Translations under genes and position numbers: made by a program | Notes under the pieces: model-generated | Told to the model about the DNA's origin: nothing | Seen by the model: only the letters and a program-made list of their open reading frames with translations | The model's database searches: none | Part shown: positions 57,833 through 64,000 of the stretch, in pieces | How positions within the stretch are numbered: position 1 is the stretch's first letter | How the letters are laid out: each line of letters starts with the position of its first letter | From: Brevibacterium epidermidis NBRC 14811 | GTDB taxonomy: Bacteria; Actinomycetota; Actinomycetes; Actinomycetales; Brevibacteriaceae | Length of the DNA: 64,000 bases | Reading direction: 5' to 3' | Assembly (NCBI RefSeq): GCF_001570805.1 | Contig: NZ_BCSJ01000018.1 | Coordinates: 124,001 to 188,000, forward strand

Positions 57833-58890
57833 AGGGACGCGGCGACCTTGAGCACACGGTCGAGTGCCTCATCGGGTCCGATGCTCACGCGCACGCCGCC
57901 CTGCAGTCGACGCACGGCCACGGCCTGCTTCGCGCACTCGCCTTCGAAGGCGACGGCCGCCTCGGGGTCGAGCGCAATCCACACATAGTTGCCCTGAGCA
58001 TCGGGCACGGACAGACCCAGGTCCCGCAGATCATGAGCGAACCGGTCGCGCACCGCGGCGATCTCCTTGGCGCGCACGGCCACCTCGTCGACGCGTGCCA
58101 GGGATTCCCGAGCCGCGGCCTGGGCACCGGCGGTGACGGAGAACGGCGCGATGACCTGTCGCATCGCCGAGGCGATCTCGGCGTCGGCGATGCCGAAGCC
58201 CACGCGCAGACCTGCCAGGCCGTGCGCCTTCGAGAAGGTGCGGGCGAGCACGAGGTTCGAGTGCTTGCGGTAGGCGGCGAGGGAGTCGGCGGCCTCGGTG
58301 GCGAATTCGAGGTACGCCTCGTCGAGGACGACGATGACAGACTCGGGCACCTCGGCGAGCAATCCCTCGAGTTCGGCATCGGTGATCGTCGGACCGGTCG
58401 GATTGTTCGGCGAGCACAGCAGCACGAGGCGGGTCGTGTCATCGATCGCCGCGGCCAGCCCGGCGAAGTCGTGCCGACCGTCTTCCAGCAGAGCGACGGG
58501 GCGCTTCTCCGCGCCCCGCGCCGAGGCGAGGATCGGGTACATCTCGAACGACGGCCACGGATAGACCACGGACGTGCCCGCTTCGAGGGTGATGTTCGTC
58601 AGCGCCGTGAGGACCTCGGAGGCCCCGGCGCCGGGGACCACCTCGGCGGGTTCGACATCGAGGTGGGAGGCGATATCGGCCACGAGCGCGGCTGCGGTGG
58701 GATCGGGGTAGTTCCCCGGAATCGCAGAGGCGGATGCCACCGATTCGACGACACCCGGCAGCGGCGGCAGGTGGTTCTCGTTCGACGACAGTTTGTACGG
58801 GGTCAGGCCGGGGGATGCGACGGGAGGCTTGCCGGGAACGTAGGGAGGGAATTCGGCGAGCGCGTCACGGAGCTGGAAACGTTTGGACAT
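57829..58890 (-). CDS. HisC/Pat-type aminotransferase
   Basis: 353 residues of class I/II PLP aminotransferases with the HisC-like signature: YVPGKPPV at the N-terminus, KLSSNENHLPP, YPDPTAAAL, CSPNNPTG and the PLP Lys in RTFSKAHGLAGLRVGFG. YVPGKP is more typical of actinobacterial aromatic aminotransferase Pat (HisC2) than of HisC1. No other his gene is nearby, so I favour Pat, converting aromatic amino acids and 2-oxo acids. It is the first gene of a pair overlapping the GlcD-type gene by four bases. Confidence 0.85.
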   Translation of the reverse strand: MSKRFQLRDALAEFPPYVPGKPPVASPGLTPYKLSSNENHLPPLPGVVESVASASAIPGNYPDPTAAALVADIASHLDVEPAEVVPGAGASEVLTALTNITLEAGTSVVYPWPSFEMYPILASARGAEKRPVALLEDGRHDFAGLAAAIDDTTRLVLLCSPNNPTGPTITDAELEGLLAEVPESVIVVLDEAYLEFATEAADSLAAYRKHSNLVLARTFSKAHGLAGLRVGFGIADAEIASAMRQVIAPFSVTAGAQAAARESLARVDEVAVRAKEIAAVRDRFAHDLRDLGLSVPDAQGNYVWIALDPEAAVAFEGECAKQAVAVRRLQGGVRVSIGPDEALDRVLKVAASL

Positions 58891-58933
58891 GTGCCCATAG
58901 TTGCATATCTTGTGGCGGGCAACACAGACTGTC

Positions 58934-58962
58934 TTGCCAAAGCGTCCGAATGGTCGGATAAA
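58934..58962 (+). promoter_or_regulatory. Possible promoter upstream of mqo
   Basis: TTGCCA (58934-58939), a 17-base spacer and GATAAA (58957-58962) make a plausible sigma-A promoter reading towards mqo, leaving a leader of about 135 bases. By inspection only. Confidence 0.35.
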
Positions 58963-59104
58963 GGCGAGCAGGGCGGACGTCCATCCGCTGTGAGAATGCT
59001 CTCGCGACGCTTCGTTCCCTCCTCCCGGGTTACAGGTGGGCCGATGCCGGAGAGTACCCTGAGAGACGAATACATGTAGTCAGAGACGAGGAATGAGAGT
59101 CCAA

Positions 59105-60580
59105 ATGCCCTCACCGCAGGAAAAAGTCGACGTCGTCTTGATCGGCGGCGGCATCATGAGCGCCACTCTGGGCGCCATGCTGACCGAACTTCAGCCCGAT
59201 TGGGACATCCGTGTCTACGAGAAGCTCGACTATGTGGCAACGGAGAGCTCCGACCCCTGGAACAACGCCGGCACCGGCCACGCCGCACTCTGCGAACTCA
59301 ACTACACCCCTGAGGACTCCAACGGTCAGATCGACCTGGAAAAGGCCTCGAACATCAACCAGCAGTTCCACCACTCGCGCCAGTACTGGTCGCACCTCGT
59401 CGACACCGGTGTCATCACCGATCCGACGACCTTCATCAATCCCATCGCCCACGTCAGCTACGGACGCGGCGACAAGGGACGTGACTACATCAAGAACCGC
59501 TACGAGACGATGGTGCGCAATCCGCTGTTCGCGGACATGGAATACACCGAGGACGCGGACACTCAGGCCGAATGGCTGCCGCTGATGTTCTCCGGCCGCG
59601 GTCCCGGGCAGGTCAACGGCATCTCGCGCATCAAGCAGGGCACCGACGTCGACTTCGGCTCTCTGTCGTCTCAGCTGCTCAGCTACGTCGCCGCCAAGGG
59701 CGCGACCGTGCGCACCAGCCACCAGGTCACCGACCTCGACCGTTCCTCGGACGGCTGGACTCTCACCGTGAAGGATCTGCTCTCGCACGAGACCCACCAG
59801 GTGGGCGCGAAGTTCGTCTTCGTCGGCGCCGGCGGCGGTGCACTGCCGCTGCTGCAGAAGTCCGGCATCCCGGAGGGACGCGGCTACGGCGGCTTCCCGG
59901 TCTCCGGCTACTTCCTGCGCACCGCGAACCAGGATCTCGTCGCCCGCCACCAGGCGAAGGTGTACGGCCAGGCCGCTCAGGATGCTCCCCCGATGTCGGT
60001 GCCGCACCTCGACACCCGTGTCGTCGACGGCCAGGACTACCTGATGTTCGGCCCCTACGCCGGCTTCTCGCCGAAGTTCCTCAAGAAGGGCCGCTTCACC
60101 GATCTGCCGCTGTCCGTGCGCGGAAACAACATCGGCACGATGCTCAATGTCGCCAAGGACAACACGGACCTCGTCACGTACCTCCTCGGTGAGCTCGCCG
60201 CAACGAAGAAGGCCCGCTTCGAGGCCCTGCAGACCTTCATCCCCTCCGTCGACCCCGCCGACTGGGAACTCATCCAGGCCGGTCAGCGCGTGCAGGTGAT
60301 GAAGAAGGATCCGAAGAAGGGCGGCGTCCTCCAGTTCGGCACCGAACTCATCTCGTCCGCCGATGGTTCGCTGGCAACCCTGCTCGGTGCTTCACCGGGT
60401 GCCTCGACCGCGGTGCCGATCATGATCGATCTGCTCAAGACCTGCTTCCCGCGTGAGTACGCAGGTTGGGAGAAGACCTTCAAGGACATGATCCCCTCGC
60501 TGGGTCGCGACCTCGTCGACGACGAGACGCTGCTCAAGGAGGTCTCCGAGTACACCTCGCGGACCCTGCAGCTCATCTGA
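59105..60580 (+). CDS. mqo: Malate:quinone oxidoreductase
   Basis: 491 residues of the Mqo family: FAD-binding VDVVLIGGGIMSATLGAML (in part), WNNAGTGHAALCELNYTP and a C-terminal LLGASPGASTAVPIMIDL. It oxidises L-malate to oxaloacetate, passing electrons to the quinone pool at the inner membrane face. Mqo and malic enzyme (62940-64000) lie 2.4 kb apart here. The start at 59105 follows GAGAG by five bases; an ATG at 59093 would add four residues. A 17-bp tandem duplication covers its stop codon. Confidence 0.92.
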   Translation: MPSPQEKVDVVLIGGGIMSATLGAMLTELQPDWDIRVYEKLDYVATESSDPWNNAGTGHAALCELNYTPEDSNGQIDLEKASNINQQFHHSRQYWSHLVDTGVITDPTTFINPIAHVSYGRGDKGRDYIKNRYETMVRNPLFADMEYTEDADTQAEWLPLMFSGRGPGQVNGISRIKQGTDVDFGSLSSQLLSYVAAKGATVRTSHQVTDLDRSSDGWTLTVKDLLSHETHQVGAKFVFVGAGGGALPLLQKSGIPEGRGYGGFPVSGYFLRTANQDLVARHQAKVYGQAAQDAPPMSVPHLDTRVVDGQDYLMFGPYAGFSPKFLKKGRFTDLPLSVRGNNIGTMLNVAKDNTDLVTYLLGELAATKKARFEALQTFIPSVDPADWELIQAGQRVQVMKKDPKKGGVLQFGTELISSADGSLATLLGASPGASTAVPIMIDLLKTCFPREYAGWEKTFKDMIPSLGRDLVDDETLLKEVSEYTSRTLQLI

Positions 60581-60605
60581 CTCAGCGCCTCATCTGACTC
60601 AGCGC
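60572..60605. repeat. 17-bp perfect tandem duplication over the mqo stop codon
   Basis: CTCATCTGACTCAGCGC occurs at 60572-60588 and again at 60589-60605. The first copy carries the mqo stop TGA; the second repeats it downstream. Confidence 0.95.
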
Positions 60606-60612
60606 AGACATA

Positions 60613-60655
60613 AGAAGCGGCCTGCCGGAATCACTTCCGGCAGGCCGCTTCTTGT
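60613..60655. terminator. Terminator between convergent mqo and allE
   Basis: GAAGCGGCCTGCCGGAA pairs with its exact reverse complement around TCAC, followed by TTGTCT. A 17-bp perfect stem usable by both genes. Confidence 0.92.
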
Positions 60656-60664
60656 CTCAGGGCC

Positions 60665-61489
60665 TCAGAGCTCGACCTGACGGTTGACGTCCTTGTACAG
60701 CAGGTAGCGGAAGCGTCCGGGACCGCCGGCGTAGCAAGCCTGCGGGCAGAAGGCGCGCATGGAGATGAAGTCGCCTTCCTGCACCTCGACCCAGTCGCCG
60801 TTGAGACGGTAGACGGCTTTGCCCTCGAGCACGTAGAGGCCGTGCTCCATCTCATGCGTCTCCGCGAACGGGATGACCGCTCCGGCTTCGAAGGTGACGA
60901 TGTTGACGTGCATGTCGTAGGCGAGGTCGTCCGGATCGAGCGGACGGGTCGTGCGCCAGCGTCCGTCGGTTCCCGGCATCGGTGACGGTTCGACATCGGC
61001 TTCGTTGCCGAACTTCGCTTCAGGGGTCAGTCCCGCCACGGGCTGGTAGCGTTTGCGCACCCAGTGGAAGCGGGCCGCCTCGGTGCCGGTGGACTTCGCC
61101 GACCACGTCGAACCTGCGGGCAGGAACGCGAACCCGCCGGGGGTCAGCGTGTGCGCGGTGCCCTCATGGGTGACCTCGAGCGTTCCGGCCATGACGAAGA
61201 GGAATCCCTCGACCTCGGGCTGCGGTTCCGGTGCCTCTGAGCCTCCGCCAGGGGCGACTTCGAGGATTGTCTGCGAGAACGTCACCGCTCCCCCGGCCAC
61301 GGGCTTGCTGAGCACCCACGACCGGGTCCCGGTCCACTCGGGCAGGTTCGAGGTGACGATGTCGCGCATCACTCCGCGCGGGATGACCGTGTAGGCCTCG
61401 GTGACGAGTGCGCGGTCGGTGAGCAGATCGGACTGCGGCGGGTGACCGCCGGTCGGGGCCCAGTAGGTGTACGGGTCGGTCGTCGTCAT
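60665..61489 (-). CDS. allE: (S)-ureidoglycine aminohydrolase
   Basis: 274 residues, a bicupin. The first cupin ends VEGFLFVMAGTLEVT; the second has the metal site in ETHEMEHGLYVLEGKAVYRL (His and Glu ligands; part shown). AllE converts (S)-ureidoglycine to ureidoglycolate in allantoin catabolism. GAAGGAG lies nine bases before the ATG. It follows the DUF6986 gene in the same direction with about 34 bases between, suggesting an operon for ureide use. Confidence 0.9.
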   Translation of the reverse strand: MTTTDPYTYWAPTGGHPPQSDLLTDRALVTEAYTVIPRGVMRDIVTSNLPEWTGTRSWVLSKPVAGGAVTFSQTILEVAPGGGSEAPEPQPEVEGFLFVMAGTLEVTHEGTAHTLTPGGFAFLPAGSTWSAKSTGTEAARFHWVRKRYQPVAGLTPEAKFGNEADVEPSPMPGTDGRWRTTRPLDPDDLAYDMHVNIVTFEAGAVIPFAETHEMEHGLYVLEGKAVYRLNGDWVEVQEGDFISMRAFCPQACYAGGPGRFRYLLYKDVNRQVEL

Positions 61490-61523
61490 GGGTGGGATCT
61501 CCTTCGGTCTGTGGTCAGTCTGC

Positions 61524-62837
61524 TCAGTCGAGCGAGCCGCTGCGGGCGAGCTGCCCGAGTTGGGTGAGGCTGAGGTTCGTCCGCGAGGTCACGAACTCCT
61601 CGGTGTGGGCTCCGCAGACGAGCCCCCGGTCGAGGTAGCGGGCGAGAGCCTTCGCGGTGGCGGGTTCGTCGAGGACGGTCGAATCGGCCTTGAACACGTA
61701 GTCGTGCAGGCGCTGCGCCGCCCGTGCCCCGCCTTCGCGGTAGAACGCGAAGGTCGCTAAGAACCGGGTCGGCAACTGGTGCGGGTGCAGGTCCCAGCCC
61801 TGGTAGATCCCCCGCTTGAGGTGGCGGCGGACGAGTCCGGCGTGCAGGGCCCACGCATGGTGGACCTCTGCGGGTTCGCCGAGCGGGAGGATGTTCGTCG
61901 ACCCGTCGGAGAGGTGGACTCCGGTGCCGGCGACGGCGAGCATCATCTGGTTCTTCGCGAAGTCCGCGACCGGATGATCCATCGCCTGGTAGGCCGCGGC
62001 TACGCCCATCGACGCCGAATAGTCATACGTTCCGTAGTGCAACGAGGTCACACGCCCGGCCCCCGCCTGCAGCGCCGCCGCCAGCGGAACGGTGCCGTCC
62101 GCGGCGAGGACGATCTGCGGAGTCTCGACCTGGATCTCGAACGTGATCGTCCCCTCGCCGAGGCTGTGCTCGGCTTCCAGCGCACGTGCGGCGAGCACCA
62201 TCGCCCTCACTTGGTCGACGGTGCTGACCTTCGGCAACGTGAGCACGAGGTTCTCCGGCAGTCCGCCGCCCGCCTTGATGAGCTCGGACAGGAACAGGTC
62301 GAGAGTGCGCAGACCGCGCTCCCGGGTCGGCTTCTCCATGCATTTGAACCGGATGCCCACGAAGCCGGGGGCGCCCTTCTCGGTGCGGCCGGCCACCGCA
62401 TCGCGGGCGGCCTGGACGACCCACCGGTCCTCGGTCTCATCGCCCTGGTCGCCGAAGCCGTCTTCGAAGTCCAGACGCAGGTCCTCGATCGGTTCGCGTT
62501 CGAGCTTGGCGGTGACCGCCTCGGCGAGGAGTTCGGCCTCTCTGGCCACCTGATGAATGCTCGCCACCTGGCCGGGGACTGCGGGACCGGATTCCTTCCG
62601 GGCGGCGGTGATGACGCGTTCGGCCAGCTGCAGCATTCCGCCATGGGCCTCGACGCATTCGAGCGCCTGCTGTCCCCACTGATGAGGCAGGTTCGCACTC
62701 GTACGGTGGCCGGGGACGTAGACGGTGTGCACGGGTTGGCGGACATCGCGGTCTCCGGGGTATGCGGTTGCCAGAAGCTCGTCCGTGTCTCCCAGCAGTG
62801 AGTCGATATCGGCCAGTGTTGATCGTTCCACTTTCAC
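61524..62837 (-). CDS. DUF6986 CoA-ester-lyase/malate-synthase-like protein
   Basis: 437 residues of a TIM-barrel HpcH/HpaI/CitE-like fold. Landmarks are DLRLDFEDGFGDQGDETEDRW (part), where acidic residues likely bind Mg, FVGIRFKCMEKPTRERG, QVETPQIVLAAD and the Gly/Tyr-rich SLHYGTYDYSASMG. The family is close to malyl-CoA lyases and distant malate synthases and recurs next to allantoin genes, so a glyoxylate-consuming aldol reaction is plausible. The GTG at 62837 is the best-supported start; further in-frame sequence upstream is not credible. Confidence 0.78.
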   Translation of the reverse strand: MKVERSTLADIDSLLGDTDELLATAYPGDRDVRQPVHTVYVPGHRTSANLPHQWGQQALECVEAHGGMLQLAERVITAARKESGPAVPGQVASIHQVAREAELLAEAVTAKLEREPIEDLRLDFEDGFGDQGDETEDRWVVQAARDAVAGRTEKGAPGFVGIRFKCMEKPTRERGLRTLDLFLSELIKAGGGLPENLVLTLPKVSTVDQVRAMVLAARALEAEHSLGEGTITFEIQVETPQIVLAADGTVPLAAALQAGAGRVTSLHYGTYDYSASMGVAAAYQAMDHPVADFAKNQMMLAVAGTGVHLSDGSTNILPLGEPAEVHHAWALHAGLVRRHLKRGIYQGWDLHPHQLPTRFLATFAFYREGGARAAQRLHDYVFKADSTVLDEPATAKALARYLDRGLVCGAHTEEFVTSRTNLSLTQLGQLARSGSLD

Positions 62838-62939
62838 ATTCTCTTTCTCTGCACGGGGTTCGACGGCGAGGCGGCGGTGCCGGGCCTGGCCACATTGTCT
62901 CTCATTCCCCACCCCCAGGCACGGAGACTCTCTGAGGTT

Positions 62940-64000
62940 TCAGGACGAGACCTGGGCGACCGCCTCGGCGACCTTCGTCGCGACCTCCGGGTCGAACACG
63001 GAGGGGATGACGTAGCCGGGGTGGAGTTCGTCCTCGGGTATGCACGAGGCGATGGCGTCGGCCGCGGCGACCATGATGTTCTCGTCGACGTCGCGGGCTT
63101 CGGCGTCGAGGAGTCCGCGGAAGATTCCGGGGAACGCGAGCACGTTGTTGATCTGGTTCGGGAAGTCGCTGCGGCCGGTGGCCACGACGGCTGCGTGCTT
63201 CGCCGCCTCGGCGGGGTCGACCTCGGGGTCGGGATTGGCCATGGCGAAGACCAGGGCGTCCTTGTTCATCGCTGCGATGTCGTCGCCGTTCAGCACGTTC
63301 GGGGCGGAGACGCCGATGAACACGTCGGCACCGACGACGGCTTCCTTCAGGCTGCCCGCGAAGCCTTCGGGGTTCGTGTTCGCCTGCAGCCACTTCTTGT
63401 GGTCGGTGTCGACCGTCGAGTCCGGACCGATCGCCCCATCACGTCCGCAGGCGATGATGTTCGTGGCCCCGGCGACCTGCAGGAGACGGATGATGGCGTT
63501 GCCGGCCGCGCCGACTCCGGAGACGACGATCCGCAGATCCTCGAGCTTCTTGCCCACGACCTTGAGCGCGTTCTTCAGTGCGGCGAGGGTGACGACGCCG
63601 GTTCCGTGCTGGTCATCGTGGAAGACGGGGATATCGAGTTCTTCGCGCAGGCGGGCCTCGATCTCGAAGCATCGCGGAGCCGCGATGTCCTCGAGGTTGA
63701 TTCCGCCGTAGGCCGGGGCGATGGCCTTGCAGATGGAGATGATCTCCTCGGTGTCCTTCGTATCGAGCGCCACCGGCCAGGCGTCGACGTCGGCGAACTG
63801 CTTGAACAGCACGGCCTTGCCCTCCATCACCGGCATGGCCGCCTCGGGGCCGATGTCGCCGAGGCCGAGCACCGCGGTGCCGTCGGTGACCACTGCGACG
63901 GTGTTGCGTTTGATCGTCAGGCGGCGCGCATCCTCTCTGTTCTCCGCGATCGCCTTGCACACGCGGGCCACTCCGGGGGTGTAGGCGCGGGAGAGGTCGT
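62940..64000 (-). CDS. NAD(P)-dependent malic enzyme (N-terminus outside window)
   Basis: 353 residues are present, beginning at the window edge with [12 protein letters not shown]. The malic enzyme motifs are clear: [25 protein letters not shown] (in part), [11 protein letters not shown] (metal-binding Asp), [12 protein letters not shown] (dinucleotide loop) and [11 protein letters not shown]. It decarboxylates malate to pyruvate. The single-domain length fits the short bacterial forms without a phosphotransacetylase domain. The missing N-terminal part lies to the right. It ends 102 bases before the DUF6986 gene start region. Confidence 0.93.
   Translation of the reverse strand, partial: DLSRAYTPGVARVCKAIAENREDARRLTIKRNTVAVVTDGTAVLGLGDIGPEAAMPVMEGKAVLFKQFADVDAWPVALDTKDTEEIISICKAIAPAYGGINLEDIAAPRCFEIEARLREELDIPVFHDDQHGTGVVTLAALKNALKVVGKKLEDLRIVVSGVGAAGNAIIRLLQVAGATNIIACGRDGAIGPDSTVDTDHKKWLQANTNPEGFAGSLKEAVVGADVFIGVSAPNVLNGDDIAAMNKDALVFAMANPDPEVDPAEAAKHAAVVATGRSDFPNQINNVLAFPGIFRGLLDAEARDVDENIMVAAADAIASCIPEDELHPGYVIPSVFDPEVATKVAEAVAQVSS

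Noticed and set aside
56549..57988. A 479-residue plus-strand frame opposite the GlcD-type gene
   Set aside because: His/Arg-rich sequence without motifs, typical of antisense frames in GC-rich genes.
60572..60605. The 17-bp duplication as a transposon target-site duplication
   Set aside because: The copies are directly adjacent with nothing between, so it is a simple tandem duplication.

Overview
The window is a high-GC actinobacterial chromosome segment. Protein family make-up (mycothiol-type metal-binding protein, DUF1707/DUF4190/DUF4333/DUF3152/DUF6412 proteins, HspR- and DtxR-type operators, paired ClpP genes) and codon use point to Micrococcales, most likely Brevibacterium or a close relative; the genus is an inference. 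It is almost entirely chromosomal core and metabolic DNA. I saw no transposase, integrase, phage gene or CRISPR array.

Layout. 1-4.1 kb: recR (cut by the window edge) and a very long dnaX, reading left. 4.1-9.9 kb: DUF1707 protein, small membrane protein, tandem GNAT protein, then a tightly overlapping DUF4178-DUF2617-glycine-rich-DUF350-SpeE-like operon ending at a strong terminator. 10-19.6 kb: small membrane and regulatory genes, sirtuin, an operator-controlled membrane protein/winged-helix pair, amidase, AlkD-like repair protein, FUSC exporter, an ECF42 sigma factor with its YCII/DGPF partner, and a DUF4333 lipoprotein. 19.8-27.3 kb: DJ-1/PfpI protein, SpoIID/LGFP protein, an SfnG-like sulfone monooxygenase, tRNA-Ser(GGA), a second YCII protein, SRP RNA, L,D-transpeptidase, and an iron-siderophore binding lipoprotein under a DtxR/IdeR box. 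27.4-33.1 kb: a Clp proteolysis neighbourhood: a ClgR/PopR-like regulator with an ssrA-like C-terminus, an active ClpP followed by a ClpP paralogue that has lost its catalytic Ser and His, DUF6412-YidC, and a ClpC-like unfoldase under an HspR-type operator. 33.2-35.4 kb: DUF3152 lipoprotein and tandem VOC proteins. 35.6-43.4 kb: a six-gene operon (substrate-binding protein, two permeases, fused double ATPase, luciferase-like monooxygenase, fused CMD/alkylhydroperoxidase) of the KPN_01854/KPN_01858 type, preceded by a possible His/Cys-rich leader peptide. 43.4-48.7 kb: aldehyde dehydrogenase-DUF779, a lower-GC M23/HAD pair, GNAT, small membrane protein and AI-2E-family transporter. 48.8-54.7 kb: an M3 peptidase fused to a YbaK-type tRNA-editing domain, a queuosine-precursor transporter facing tgt, and a homocysteine S-methyltransferase divergent from tgt. 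54.7-64 kb: 2OG-Fe oxygenase, flavin reductase, glycolate/lactate oxidase-type protein, HisC/Pat aminotransferase, malate:quinone oxidoreductase, ureidoglycine aminohydrolase AllE, a CoA-ester-lyase-like DUF6986 protein and malic enzyme (cut by the edge), which together suggest ureide/glyoxylate carbon feeding into malate.

Cross-cutting structure. The 9-mer GCCGAGGCG (either strand) occurs about 39 times by eye, roughly ten times the base-composition expectation. Two related large intergenic hairpins (34010-34077, 43380-43425) look like members of a dispersed palindromic repeat family. The best candidates for an undescribed system are the Clp locus with its dead ClpP and the M3-YbaK fusion.
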